38,446 nt of DNA from Endotrypanum monterogeii (GCA_000333855.2 CM007325.1:120186-158631), one strand, 5' to 3'; positions 10,398 to 20,418 are shown, counted from the stretch's first letter. A program made the numbers and translations. The notes: generated from the sequence alone by a model not told the origin.

Positions 10398-10446
10398 TAG
10401 TTGTGTCTGTGTGGCTGGAGGGGGAGGCCGGGGGGCCGTCGCCATC

Positions 10447-13400
10447 ATGCGTGTAAAAAGTATTGTGATTGATGGCTTCAAGTCGTACGCGCACCGCAAG
10501 GAGCTCGCAGACCTCAGCCCCCACTTCAACGCCATCACGGGGCTGAACGGCAGTGGAAAATCCAACATATTCGACGCCATCTGTTTCGTCATGGGTATCA
10601 CAAATTTGAAGCGCGTGCGTGCCGAGGACCCGCGAGAGCTCATCTTCCGTGCGGGCACGACGGGTGTGCACGCGGCGCGGGTGACGATCGAGTTCGTCAA
10701 CGACGACCCCGCCTCTGCACCGCCGGGTTACAGCTGCGAGGAGTTCCCGCTGATCACCATCGGTCGCCAAATAAAGCTTGGTGGGCGGCAGCAATTTTTC
10801 TTCAACAACACCGTGTCACTCCAAAGCAAAGTGAAGCGATTTTTTGAGAGCATCAGCCTCAACGTGGACAACGCACACTTTATGATCCTACAAGGCACCG
10901 TCCACAAGCTCATCGGGATGCGCTCGCAGGACATCCTCTCCCTTGTCGAAGAAGCAGTTGGCACCAAAGCCTTTGATCATCGCCGTCGGACTGCCGAGAC
11001 GTTGATCCGCAACAAGGAGCGAAAGATGGAAGAGATCGACAAAAACATTGAGGAACAAATTGGGCCGCTGCTAGAGACGATGCGAGCCGATCAGGAGGAG
11101 TACAACACGTTCATGCAAAAGCGCGAGAAAATGGAAGCAAAGCAACGCTTTCGTGTCGCGCTGGAGTATCACACGCATCGCACGCAGCACGCGGAGGCGC
11201 TGGCAGCCCTGGAGACGCGCAAGACGGACGTCCACACAGCCAAAGCACAGCTGCAGGCACTTCCATGTCAAGAGGAGGAAGCGACGCGTCGACTCGTCCA
11301 GTTGCAGGACTCGCTCAACGCACCGAGCGAGGCCGCCATCTCGCTTCATGGGGAAGAAGATGGCTTAAAGACGGCACATGGCCGCCTCGAAGGTCAGCTG
11401 GGCAGCTGCACTAAGTCTTTGACGCAGCTCGAGGCCCACCTGAGGAGTTTGCGGCAGGAGCAGGATAGTCAAAGTGGCAGCCAAGCGTCCTTCGCCGCGC
11501 GGCGACAGCACCACGAGAAGATGCTGACGGAAATAAGAGGGGGCAAGGAAGCATGCGCAAAGCTGAAGCGAAGCCTCAAGCTGCTCCAGTCCGGTGTGCA
11601 GGCCGGGGCTGAGGGCGTCTCCCTCGCGGAAGAACGGCAGCAGGTGGACATGCAGCTCATTGAGCAAAAATCGCGCGTGCGTCGCATCACCGAGCGATTC
11701 GAGGGACTGTGGAAGCAGCAACAACGGGCCGCGGCCCACCAAGCCGAGGAGACAAAGCGCCTGCGCCACTTGGAGGAAGACTACGCCAAGGCAACGGCGT
11801 CGTTGGAGAAGGCGAGGGAGGCGTTTGCCCCTTTGGCGCTGAAGCAAGAGCGCAAGGAGGCGCTGGAGGCGGAGATCTCGTCGCTTAAGCGCGAGTACCA
11901 GGCCGAATACGAACACTTTCAGAGGCAAGTGAGCACCGTGGCTGGGCGTGACTACGACCTCGACTACAATCGTTACGCCTGCCCACCAGACACGGAGGAG
12001 AACGTCCTGGGACGGGTAGGACAACTCATCACACCGAGAGACTCGCAGCATGCGTTGGGTCTCATGGTTGGAGCTCAGACCCATCTTCTGCGCGTCGTCG
12101 TGACAAGCGACCGCGTCGCCGAAACAGTCATCCGCAGTGGGCTGCGTCAACGCACCTCCTTCCTGGCGCTGAACAAGCTGCAGCGTCCGCCGCCGCACCT
12201 CCTCGTGAACGATACCAAGCTCCAGGCGGCGCAGTCCATCGCCCAGCAGCAGGGTGGCTGGGTGCACCGCGCGCGGGACTTGGTGACAGTGCAGGACACC
12301 CCCTCGCACGAGCACCACCCGGAGCACCTCAACGCCCTTGCGGACTTGGTGTTCGGCAATTTTTTGGTGTGCTCCAGCTTGCGGCTTGCGCAGGAGCTGG
12401 CCTACAATCCATCGATCAAGGTGAAAGCCGTCACTGTCGAGGGTGAGGTGGCTGAGCCGAATGGTTTGATGACGGGCGGATCGACGCGGCAGCTGCAAAA
12501 TATTTTTGCTGATCTCAAAACATACGCGACTCAGAAGGAGCCGCTCAAAGCACTGCAAACACGCACACGCGCGCTGGAGGTCGAGTATGCCACGATGCGT
12601 GACACGCTGCGGCAGCACCAACACGAAATTGAGGCCTACAAGGCAGCAGAGGCAGCAGCGGATCTCTCGAAGCAGCGCTACATCGTTGCGTCTAACGGCA
12701 CGCAGAACGACGCCGCAGAACAAGCGGCGCAGTTGCAAGCAGAGCAGGCGGCGCTGAATGAGGCCCGCGAGGCCGTGTCGGTGCTGGAGGCAAGGCAGCA
12801 GGAGTTGGCAACGCAGGCGCAGACGACAGACCTGAACGCTGCGCGGACAGAGATGGAGAAGCAGCTCGCCGCAGCGGAGGCCCGCGTGGCCCAGCTGACG
12901 GCAGATGAGGAGCGAAGCGTGGTGGAGTTCGAGCGTCTCGAAGCGGATATGGAGCAGCAGGCAGCTGACTTGTCGCGCAAATTGCACGACACAGCGGATG
13001 AGCTAGCGCAGCAGCAGAGTCAGCGGCTACAGCTGACAGCACAGGTAGAGGAGGTGGCGCAGCAACTGGCAGCGGTGCAGATGCGGCTCAAGCAAAATGA
13101 GGAGCACCGCCAGCGACTGGAGAAGGAAATCGATGATGCCCAGGAGGAGCTCTCGCGTCTCGCGGAGCGTAAGGCCACGCTCGATAATTTGGTCAAGAAC
13201 GGAGAGGTGGAGCTGCGAGAGCAGAGCCGGCATGTAGAGAGTCTCCGCCGTCATGTTCACGACGCTGAGCAACGCAATAGCTGGCTCCTCGAGGTGCAGG
13301 AAACACTCAATCAGCCAGGGAGCATGTTCGACTTTAGCGATGCAGTGCAGACGGCTGCCATCCTCCAGGAGCTGCGGGAGATCGAGGCGCGTGCGGCTGT

Positions 13401-14082
13401 TATGTCAAACAAGCTCACTCAGAAATCTGCACTCCTGTACGAGGAGCGGCGTCGCGAGTACGAGGAGCTCGTGAAGCAGCGCACCGCCCTCGGTGAGGAC
13501 AAAGAAGCTATACAACGCTGCATCACCGAAATCGAATCGAAAAAGTGGGGTGCGCTGGATCGAATGGTTCAGGTCGTCAGCTCCATCTTCGGCAAACTGT
13601 TTGCCACCTGCCTGCCTGGTGCAAGGGCGCAACTCGTGGAGGAGCGCGACGCGGCCAACCACCTCAGCGGTCTAGGTGTACGTGTTTTCTTCAATGAGAA
13701 GCCGAAGGAGTCGCTCTCCGAGCTCAGTGGTGGGCAGCGTTCGCTGCTGGCGCTCTGTCTCGTACTCGCTATCCTGCGCGTCCGCCCTGCCCCCCTGTAC
13801 ATCCTGGACGAGGTAGACGCTGCCCTTGACCCTAGTCACACTCAGAACATCGGTCGCATGCTGCAGCTATATTTCCCTCACTCGCAATTTCTTCTCGTTT
13901 CGCTGAAGGACGGCATGTTCAATAACGCCAACGTGCTGTACCACATACGCAATACCCAGGGCTACTCGGAAATATCGCGTATCGAGAACAAATCTGCGTC
14001 ACAGTCAGCCTCCATCACCGAGGATACAGCGACTACAGCAAGCGTCGGGGAGAACCAGGATGCGGTGGCGTCGTCTGCCTGA
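10447..14082 (+). CDS. SMC2: SMC2, condensin ATPase subunit
   Basis: 1211 residues, close to the roughly 1200 usual for SMC2. The N-terminus MRVKSIVIDGFKSYAHRKEL and the following ITGLNGSGKSNIFDAICFVM match the SMC2 head, with Walker A at 32-39. Long coiled coils (about 165-510 and 690-1010) flank a hinge domain at about 515-682. The C-terminal head has the ABC signature LSGGQ at 1093-1097 and Walker B LYILDEVDAALD from 1117. SMC2 pairs with SMC4 and the CAP subunits in condensin, which compacts and segregates chromosomes in the nucleus using ATP (established). The frame is open for a further 36 codons upstream, but that stretch is encoded by the T/C splice tract, so the start is placed at 10447. 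The C-terminal tail after about 1170 is Ser/Thr-rich and not conserved. Nothing looks broken. Confidence 0.96.
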   Translation: MRVKSIVIDGFKSYAHRKELADLSPHFNAITGLNGSGKSNIFDAICFVMGITNLKRVRAEDPRELIFRAGTTGVHAARVTIEFVNDDPASAPPGYSCEEFPLITIGRQIKLGGRQQFFFNNTVSLQSKVKRFFESISLNVDNAHFMILQGTVHKLIGMRSQDILSLVEEAVGTKAFDHRRRTAETLIRNKERKMEEIDKNIEEQIGPLLETMRADQEEYNTFMQKREKMEAKQRFRVALEYHTHRTQHAEALAALETRKTDVHTAKAQLQALPCQEEEATRRLVQLQDSLNAPSEAAISLHGEEDGLKTAHGRLEGQLGSCTKSLTQLEAHLRSLRQEQDSQSGSQASFAARRQHHEKMLTEIRGGKEACAKLKRSLKLLQSGVQAGAEGVSLAEERQQVDMQLIEQKSRVRRITERFEGLWKQQQRAAAHQAEETKRLRHLEEDYAKATASLEKAREAFAPLALKQERKEALEAEISSLKREYQAEYEHFQRQVSTVAGRDYDLDYNRYACPPDTEENVLGRVGQLITPRDSQHALGLMVGAQTHLLRVVVTSDRVAETVIRSGLRQRTSFLALNKLQRPPPHLLVNDTKLQAAQSIAQQQGGWVHRARDLVTVQDTPSHEHHPEHLNALADLVFGNFLVCSSLRLAQELAYNPSIKVKAVTVEGEVAEPNGLMTGGSTRQLQNIFADLKTYATQKEPLKALQTRTRALEVEYATMRDTLRQHQHEIEAYKAAEAAADLSKQRYIVASNGTQNDAAEQAAQLQAEQAALNEAREAVSVLEARQQELATQAQTTDLNAARTEMEKQLAAAEARVAQLTADEERSVVEFERLEADMEQQAADLSRKLHDTADELAQQQSQRLQLTAQVEEVAQQLAAVQMRLKQNEEHRQRLEKEIDDAQEELSRLAERKATLDNLVKNGEVELREQSRHVESLRRHVHDAEQRNSWLLEVQETLNQPGSMFDFSDAVQTAAILQELREIEARAAVMSNKLTQKSALLYEERRREYEELVKQRTALGEDKEAIQRCITEIESKKWGALDRMVQVVSSIFGKLFATCLPGARAQLVEERDAANHLSGLGVRVFFNEKPKESLSELSGGQRSLLALCLVLAILRVRPAPLYILDEVDAALDPSHTQNIGRMLQLYFPHSQFLLVSLKDGMFNNANVLYHIRNTQGYSEISRIENKSASQSASITEDTATTASVGENQDAVASSA

Positions 14083-14427
14083 ATAGAACTACGCCATCAC
14101 GTCTAGATGCACACACACAAAACATATGCATACGTATATATACATATATATACATATATAGAGAGAGAGAGATGGTGGAGGAACAATCCCCCACATAAAG
14201 ATGGCGCACTCTGTTGGCCGCTCTCTCAGCGTACGCGCACCCCCAACGATAAAGGAGCAGACAAACAAAACAGAAAAATGAACGCATGAGGCACATCACA
14301 CATTCATTTCGGCCTGGTGAGTGAATGAAGGGAGGGGAGGAGTGAGCGAGGGGAGGGGAGGGGGAAGGGAGAGGAGGAGAGGTGCTTCTTTATCTCGGCA
14401 CCCTCTTCCCCTAGGCCTGATCTCATC

Positions 14428-14511
14428 CTGCGCTTCTCTTCAACACCACCACCATCCCCCCCCCCTCCTCCTTCCCCCTCCTGCTCCACTGAAATCTACC
14501 AACGACTACAG
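14428..14511 (+). promoter_or_regulatory. Candidate trans-splice acceptor for CDC27
   Basis: A long C/T tract is followed by GACTACAG, with AG at 14510-14511. The resulting 5' UTR would be about 205 nt and would contain the whole CA/CATA microsatellite. Confidence 0.5.
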
Positions 14512-14535
14512 AAACCCTTCTTCACGGTCTCTCAC

Positions 14536-14554
14536 CACACACACACACACACAC

Positions 14555-14585
<31 letters not shown>

Positions 14586-14618
14586 TACACACACACATAC
14601 ATACATACATACATACAC
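14536..14618. repeat. (CA)n/(CATA)n microsatellite in the CDC27 5' leader
   Basis: About 80 bp of CA repeats change into CATA tetramers. The array lies between the likely splice acceptor and the ATG, so it is probably transcribed as part of the 5' UTR. Confidence 0.85.
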
Positions 14619-14716
14619 GCGCGCGTACGAGACAGACCTAGACCGAAGCAGAGCGCACGCTCAGACCACGAGTCACGACACTCCCTCCCTCGATCTTTGC
14701 CGAATCGCCGCACAAA

Positions 14717-17458
14717 ATGCGCCCCTCAGCTGGAGGTCGTGGCGGGACCAGTGGCAGTGCTCACCCGCGGGGCTCTCCGCACCAGTACTCTCGCACGTCA
14801 CCACATTCCTCCGCAACGCCACCGATGTACCCGTCTGGACGCCCGCGCCGCGGCAGTGTTGGGAATCCCAGTGAGAGTGGTGCACACCCTCGTCTGCACA
14901 TTGGTGGACCCGTACACTCAGACCCCGCAGCGTCACAGGCACGCAGAGCAGCCCCACACATGCAATCAAAGACTACGCCACAGCACACACCGGACGCCAC
15001 CGTGTCAAATGCTTTTGCGTCGCTGGCCTCCGCTTCCAGTGAAGCAGCGACTCCCTCGACTCTCGCCTCCGCCGATCTGCTGTGCAGCCTCCACGCCTGT
15101 GTGCAGGAAAGTCTTAGCGGGTACCTCTACCCCGACGCCATCGAGCTCGCTCAGCGCCTCTTCGATTTGGAGGCGTCCTACGCGCATCTGCACCTGCTCG
15201 CCCACTGCTACACCTTAAGTGGAGCAGTGGGGACGGCCTACAGGCTACTGCAGCATTACTTCCCTTTCATGGAGCTACATGTGACACGACCCAAGACGGC
15301 AGGTGCCTCGTCGCGCCCTTCTGCTGGAGCGGCAGGAACGGGGTCTGCCCCCCGAGCCTCTGCAAGGGGAACCAGTGGGGCCCTTCCCCTTGACGCTCGC
15401 CGTACGTGGACAACTTCCGGTGGCCCCCATTCCTCGCACACGGCGTTCCCGACAAACATGCCCTCAGCGGATGTACTCGAGCTGAGCTACGAGACGGTCG
15501 ATCTGCAGGCTCAGTGGGAGTGCCAGTACCTCCTCGGCGTGTGCTGCTATCGCACGCAACACTATGAAGACGGTGCCAAGGTTCTGTCGCAGCTGCTGTA
15601 CGTGGGCCAGCAGCTCACGACAGCATCCCACGTGCTTCGGCGGCGGCTGAAGCAGCTTCGTCAGCAGCAGGGTCAAGTATCGGTCGGTATGGACACCAAC
15701 GAGGAGGACGACACTGGCGTCGCTGCCGCCATTCGAGCCACGGAGAAGGAGCTACAGGCCCACGCCTTCGTGACAAATGCACGCACCGCGCAGGTTCTCT
15801 ACTGGCTGGGCCTCTGCGAGAAAAATCGGCAGCGGCCCCCAATCGCAGCCGAGCACCTGCGCCGTGCGTACGTGACGTACCCTATTCGGCTTGACGCCTT
15901 CAAGGAGTACGTGCACTTGGCGATGCCGTCGAAAGCACTGGTGCAGCCTCTGCTCACCCTGAAGGAGTCGCTGATAGACGAAGCAGACCAAGTCGAGGTC
16001 GAGGTCGCCGCAGAGCAGCGGCACAAAAATCAGAGACCCCCACAACGCCGCGGGCGGGAGGCCCTCGAGTCGGCTGTATCGAACACGAATGTAGATATAG
16101 AAGACGAGGAGGAGCCCTCCTTATGGTGCTCTGTCGCCGCTGACCCCGTCGAAAGCAATCATAAGCAGAGTACCTTCTCAATCCTAGCGCGTCGCACTCG
16201 TAGGGGGCTAACAAGTCCGTCATCGGTGCACCTGAAGCCATCACAGATACGAACTGCACAGGAGCATCTGCGGTCATTCCTCCACGCCGCGTTTTTAGGC
16301 CTCACCTACCGTTGCCCGAGCGCAGTGAAGGCGATCCATGAGCTGCTTGCTCAAGAGGCACATCAACAGCACGCGGTAGAAGCAACACGGTCGTTGGCGT
16401 CGACATCTGGGGTGTCCACTCTACACACCTCTGTAGTGCATCCACCCTCCGCCGCCGCCTCGTTCTCTGCGCCAGCATGGCAAAACTCAAAGGATGGCAA
16501 CCACAGCGGCAGCATCAGCAATGGCACAGCAGTGGCAACCGGTGCGAAGGCCTTGGTGGCATCGAGCAACTCACCTTGGCTGTTGCGAGAACTCGCCCTC
16601 GCATACTTCCACAACGGTGATGTCCAGGAGAGCGCTGACACCTTCGAGAGGCTTCTTCACATCGCGCCATGGGAGCTGACGAGTCCAGCACTGATCTTCT
16701 ACAGCACCGCGCTGTGGCACATGAAGAGTGAAGCAGCGCTCGGCAGCCTGGCGCAGCGGCTCACCGACGCCGAGCCGCTCAGCGCCACCACCCTGTGTGT
16801 TGTGGCAAACGCATACAGCCTCATCAAGGACCCCCGTGACGCCCTCGTTATGCTGAAGAGGGCCGTGCAGGTGGCGCCCACACTAGCGTACGCCCACGCC
16901 CTGTACGGTTACGAGCTACTGGGCCAAGACAACAAGAAGGAGGCAGAGGCGGCGTTCAGCGCGGCGCTCGCCCTGGATCGATCGCTCTACATTGCCCACG
17001 CCGGCCTGGGGGAATGCGCGATGAGAAAGGAAAACATTAACACCGCCCGTCATTACTATGTCACGGCAGCGGCGCTGAACAAGTCTCCGGCTATGGTGAA
17101 CCGCGTTGCCCTCACCTTCCATCGCCAGACTAAGTCAATCGATGACCTCAAGAGGGCTGCGCATCTCTACAAGGAATCCCTCGAGCACTACCCCAACAAC
17201 GTCACTGCGCGGCGACAGCGTGCCGATGTTCTGATGCGCCTCAACCAACCGGAGGCAGCACTCGAGGAGCTACGAGTACTGCAGAAGCAGTGCCCTGGTG
17301 AAGCTGTCGTTTACATAACGTTAGCCGAGTGCATGGTGTGTCTGCGGCACCCACGTGAGGCTTTGAAGTATTACCAGACCGCTATGCACCTCGATCCTCG
17401 GAGGGAAAGCTACGTGCAGAGCTGCATCGACAAGCTTGTCGCTGCAAAATTGCTGTAA
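14717..17458 (+). CDS. CDC27: CDC27/APC3, TPR subunit of the anaphase-promoting complex
   Basis: 913 residues. Residues 1-115 are disordered and rich in Ser, Pro and Gly. An APC3-type N-terminal TPR region spans about 119-185 (YLYPDAIELAQRLFDLEAS, then CYTLSGAVGTAYRLLQ). A second helical block (about 240-410) contains ECQYLLGVCCYRTQHYEDGA. From about 615 to the end there are consecutive TPRs, including LWHMKSEAALGSLAQRLTD and AVQVAPTLAYAHALYGYELL, which closely follow the order in animal and yeast CDC27. The protein is a scaffold arm of the APC/C ubiquitin ligase, which in other organisms binds the IR tails of activators and drives exit from mitosis (established). A low-complexity insert near 190-235 and another at about 440-500 and 555-605 look lineage-specific. 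The first ATG after the inferred splice site is used. Confidence 0.93.
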   Translation: MRPSAGGRGGTSGSAHPRGSPHQYSRTSPHSSATPPMYPSGRPRRGSVGNPSESGAHPRLHIGGPVHSDPAASQARRAAPHMQSKTTPQHTPDATVSNAFASLASASSEAATPSTLASADLLCSLHACVQESLSGYLYPDAIELAQRLFDLEASYAHLHLLAHCYTLSGAVGTAYRLLQHYFPFMELHVTRPKTAGASSRPSAGAAGTGSAPRASARGTSGALPLDARRTWTTSGGPHSSHTAFPTNMPSADVLELSYETVDLQAQWECQYLLGVCCYRTQHYEDGAKVLSQLLYVGQQLTTASHVLRRRLKQLRQQQGQVSVGMDTNEEDDTGVAAAIRATEKELQAHAFVTNARTAQVLYWLGLCEKNRQRPPIAAEHLRRAYVTYPIRLDAFKEYVHLAMPSKALVQPLLTLKESLIDEADQVEVEVAAEQRHKNQRPPQRRGREALESAVSNTNVDIEDEEEPSLWCSVAADPVESNHKQSTFSILARRTRRGLTSPSSVHLKPSQIRTAQEHLRSFLHAAFLGLTYRCPSAVKAIHELLAQEAHQQHAVEATRSLASTSGVSTLHTSVVHPPSAAASFSAPAWQNSKDGNHSGSISNGTAVATGAKALVASSNSPWLLRELALAYFHNGDVQESADTFERLLHIAPWELTSPALIFYSTALWHMKSEAALGSLAQRLTDAEPLSATTLCVVANAYSLIKDPRDALVMLKRAVQVAPTLAYAHALYGYELLGQDNKKEAEAAFSAALALDRSLYIAHAGLGECAMRKENINTARHYYVTAAALNKSPAMVNRVALTFHRQTKSIDDLKRAAHLYKESLEHYPNNVTARRQRADVLMRLNQPEAALEELRVLQKQCPGEAVVYITLAECMVCLRHPREALKYYQTAMHLDPRRESYVQSCIDKLVAAKLL

Positions 17459-17795
17459 TGGTAGAAGGGGCAAGGGTCGACTCTGATCCAAACGTACTTT
17501 GGCGGAAGCGAGGAAGAAGAGGCAAGTGGCGAGTTCAGATACGTGGGGAATAATTTTTTGCTGGTCGGGTGGGAGGGAGGGGGAGGTCGCTATACGGAAG
17601 GGGGCAGGAGGAGACACGTGGATGACCATGCCCCACGCCGTTCCCTTATGTGTTCCTCAATTCCCTACGGCGATACTAGATACGGACGTAATGGCGCGTC
17701 TCACCCCTCCCCCCTCACTCCTCTCGGGTGTATGTGGAAGATGCTTGTGCTAGATACACACTCGTTCGCTAGCTGAGGCAGGAGAGATGCATCGT

Positions 17796-17837
<42 letters not shown>

Positions 17838-18671
17838 GGTGTGTAAATGTCAGTGGTGACACGTGGTGTGGTGGTGATCTTTTCGCGCGCTGATGTTCAT
17901 CGCATAAATCTGTTTTTTTTTCTCTCTCACTGAGTGACGGGGGAGAGAAAAGGATGAGCCTTCTGGCTGACGGCACAGCGTTGTTTTTTTTTCTTGCTTA
18001 ATCATCATCTCGATTTCAAAGATAGACGCTCCGTGTGGGGGGAACGAGTGCGCTGCGCGCGCACATGCAACCACACATACACTCGAGTACATACACAACT
18101 GCACTCTCCCTCCCTCCCCCCCCCCAAAAAAAAAAAAAAACTCTCATTTCTCTCGAAATGAATTATTCGTGTGTTGTGACCTTATTTCGCCTCCCCTGCA
18201 CATCTCGTGGGAGGCTCGCTGCTCTACAGGGCCCGCGTCACCTGACCCTATGAACACGCACTATTTAGTATGTATACATATATATATATATATATATATA
18301 TGGGGCCTAGACTGATAGCGAGGGGAAGCCAAGGCAAATGAAATCGAATAATTAAGATTATCGGGGAGGGGCTATGCGCCTGTGCATCGAGCCGTGATCA
18401 TTACACGACTTTATCCGAGGACCTCGTGCATACACCTCTATCAGCATTGTCCATCGTATGGATACACGGCGTAGCGCACTGTGTGATCCTAAGATCCGGG
18501 TGCGGTCCTACCCTCCACCCTGTCTCTCTCTCCTGGGCGGTCGCACCTCCCCATTCGTCGATGCGAGGCTTGTATCCAATCACATACATAATCATCGTCC
18601 CTCTGCTACCCTTGTGCCTCGGCTCCTATCTGTGCATGAATATATATATATATATGTACATGTTGCCAGCG
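17459..18671. other. Intergenic region between CDC27 and the dynein light chain
   Basis: It contains (TA)n with a GT tail at 17799-17845, a C-run/A-run junction near 18115-18140, and (TA)n at 18277-18301. The rest has mixed composition. Frames are open for at most about 80-100 codons and show no family signature. No gene is called. Confidence 0.75.
18596..18669 (+). promoter_or_regulatory. Candidate trans-splice acceptor, 2 nt before the dynein light chain ATG
   Basis: A pyrimidine-rich tract (about 18596-18635) is followed by a short TA run. The first AG after the tract is in GCCAG, at 18668-18669. Only CG separates it from the ATG at 18672. Use of this AG would remove the in-frame ATGs at 18654 and 18660. 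Confidence 0.5.
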
Positions 18672-19007
18672 ATGGCCTCCACCGACCGCATCACATTAGC
18701 GGACGACGCCTCCGTCATCTGCGAAGACGTCGCCAACGTTTTTTTCCGAAATGAAATACGCTACCAGCATAACAAAATCGCCGGTCTTGTTTCTGTTCTA
18801 TCTGATCAAGTCGTTCAGCGGCTGACCCAAGAGGCAAAGCTTCCACGCAAGTACGTGGTTCTCGTCACCCTCTTGCAAAAGAATGGAGCCGGTGTACAAA
18901 TGATATCGTCGTGCTCCTGGAACTCCGTAAGCGACGCGTGCTACGTACACAAAACCGAGAACAAGGCCATGTATTGTATCATCACCGTGTATGGTGTGAC
19001 TGTGTAG
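18672..19007 (+). CDS. Tctex-type dynein light chain (DYNLT family)
   Basis: 111 residues from MASTDRITLADDASVI, matching the roughly 113-residue DYNLT1/Tctex-1 length. The C-terminal half carries the family pattern: YVVLVTLLQKNGAGVQMISS, then CSWNS and ENKAMYCIITVYGV. This corresponds to the beta strands that form the dimer and intermediate-chain binding groove (established). Tctex light chains serve cytoplasmic dynein and axonemal inner-arm or intraflagellar-transport dynein; which one applies here cannot be told. The frame is open back to 18426, but the upstream part is repeat-like and lies before the inferred splice acceptor. ATGs at 18654 and 18660 are alternatives adding 6 or 4 residues. 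Confidence 0.93.
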   Translation: MASTDRITLADDASVICEDVANVFFRNEIRYQHNKIAGLVSVLSDQVVQRLTQEAKLPRKYVVLVTLLQKNGAGVQMISSCSWNSVSDACYVHKTENKAMYCIITVYGVTV

Positions 19008-19458
19008 GCGACACCACGAGCGTATCGACGGAGAAAGAAAAAAAAGGAATAGAGGAAGGAAGGGAGGGAGGGAGGCGCTCACTGTCTGGTGGACGCCAAT
19101 ATCTTCTCCCCTCTCTCTGCTTGGTGGACGCCAACCACAAAAAAAAAAAGGTATTCTTATATATTTATATATTTATTTGTATATTTATATTTATATATAT
19201 ATATATATATTCATCGGCAGCCACCACGCACAATGAGACGAAATAGGAAGAGGACAACCACACCCTCCCCGACAATTATCTTCTCTTCCCGCCCATCCAT
19301 CGATCCATCCATCCCCACTTGCCATCTTTCTTTACACTATTCTTGACCTCAACATATGTGTGTATGTGACACCCATAGATACCGATAAGAGATATGACGC
19401 ACAGGCGCCAACGGGGACGCAGACGTGCTTCGTCTCGGAAAAAAAAAATGTGCGTACA

Positions 19459-19461
19459 ATA

Positions 19462-19508
<47 letters not shown>
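19459..19508. repeat. (TA)n microsatellite left of the gap
   Basis: About 50 bp of alternating AT with one GT interruption near 19466. Confidence 0.9.
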
Positions 19509-19510
<2 letters not shown>

Positions 19511-19586
19511 ACGTCGTCGTCGGTACCGGACCGGAACGGACGGTACGTACGGTAACGGTACGAGGACGGGGAGGGGGGTACGGGTC

Positions 19587-19700
19587 NNNNNNNNNNNNNN
19601 NNNNNNNNNNNNNNNNNNNNNNNNNNNNNNNNNNNNNNNNNNNNNNNNNNNNNNNNNNNNNNNNNNNNNNNNNNNNNNNNNNNNNNNNNNNNNNNNNNNN
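19587..19700. other. Assembly gap (114 N)
   Basis: The bases are unknown. Any reading frame crossing it is meaningless. Confidence 1.
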
Positions 19701-19785
19701 TAGTACGACGACGACGGACGGACCGACCGGGACGGACGACGACGACGTTCGTCGTTCGTAACGTAAAAACGTAAAGTAAGTAGTA

Positions 19786-19787
<2 letters not shown>

Positions 19788-19848
<61 letters not shown>

Positions 19849-19855
19849 ATTATAG
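19788..19855. repeat. (TA)n microsatellite right of the gap
   Basis: About 50 bp of alternating AT followed by GTAT tetramers. Confidence 0.9.
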
Positions 19856-20325
19856 AGTGAGGAACATCTGCGGGAATGTCTGATGTCATGAGTACAACAG
19901 CTGGATGATAAACCACTCATGGAAAGCACATCTTGCTCTCTGCACGCCTACACATCCAACTCTCGATGGATACATGTCTCCGACTGGGGGGGGAGGGGTC
20001 TACAGGCCCCATGCCCCCTCCCCACCGCACCTCTCTGACCGTGTATTTGACACCACCGTCCTCTCCTACCCCTCCCCCCTCCTCTATTTCTCCTTAACAA
20101 AGGAGAGGCCAGTACTTTTGATACTCGGACGAGCTCACAAACTTATATCGACGTTCTGTGAAGGCGAGGGATTCTGGACACCACACGCGCCGACGTGCCC
20201 CTCCCTTGCGCCTCCACACACACACACACACACAACACGTTGCCGCGCCGCTGTTGATGACAAATCCCTTGTCTTTGAAAACCTTCATCGCGTCGTGTAT
20301 TCGTGGTCCTTTCCAGACCGACCCG

Positions 20326-20355
20326 CCTTCTCCGGCCCAATCCCTTATTTTGCAG
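20326..20355 (+). promoter_or_regulatory. Candidate trans-splice acceptor for the phosphoesterase gene
   Basis: A short pyrimidine-rich stretch ends in TTTTGCAG, with AG at 20354-20355, leaving a leader of about 63 nt. An out-of-frame ATG at 20402 would sit in that leader. A later AG at 20408-20409 would avoid it. Confidence 0.4.
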
Positions 20356-20418
20356 AACAGAGAAAGAAAGACATCACTGGACGCGTGAGGCACGCACACA
20401 CATGCACAGGCATTCGCA

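Larger units (their letters stand above)
8778..10446. other. Intergenic region between the MORN kinase and SMC2
   Basis: A compound (TG)n(TA)n array begins 13 nt after the kinase stop (8790-8830). (GT)n follows at 9000-9038, irregular TA-rich DNA at 9205-9290, CA-rich DNA at 9440-9475 and (TA)n at 10095-10134. The open frames (for example 9339-9737 +) are interrupted by repeat-encoded residues and show no family signature. No gene is called. Confidence 0.75.
14083..14716. other. Intergenic region between SMC2 and CDC27
   Basis: It contains TA-rich DNA with a (GA)n run near 14130-14172, a G/A-rich stretch at 14325-14380, a pyrimidine tract at about 14428-14490 and a (CA)n/(CATA)n array at 14536-14618. 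No gene is seen. Confidence 0.8.
19008..20418. other. Intergenic region with assembly gap
   Basis: It holds A- and TA-rich DNA at 19138-19212, two long (TA)n arrays (19459-19508 and 19788-19855) that bracket an N gap, and a (CA)n run at 20216-20235. The sequence touching the gap is abnormal in composition. No gene is seen. Confidence 0.8.

Noticed and set aside
11365..12987. 540-codon minus-strand frame inside SMC2
   Set aside because: It is the complement of GC-rich, Gln/Leu/Glu-rich coiled-coil codons in SMC2; the + frame has full SMC motifs.
19332..19916. Frames crossing the N gap on both strands
   Set aside because: They consist of X residues, repeat-encoded IYIY strings and the suspicious gap flanks.
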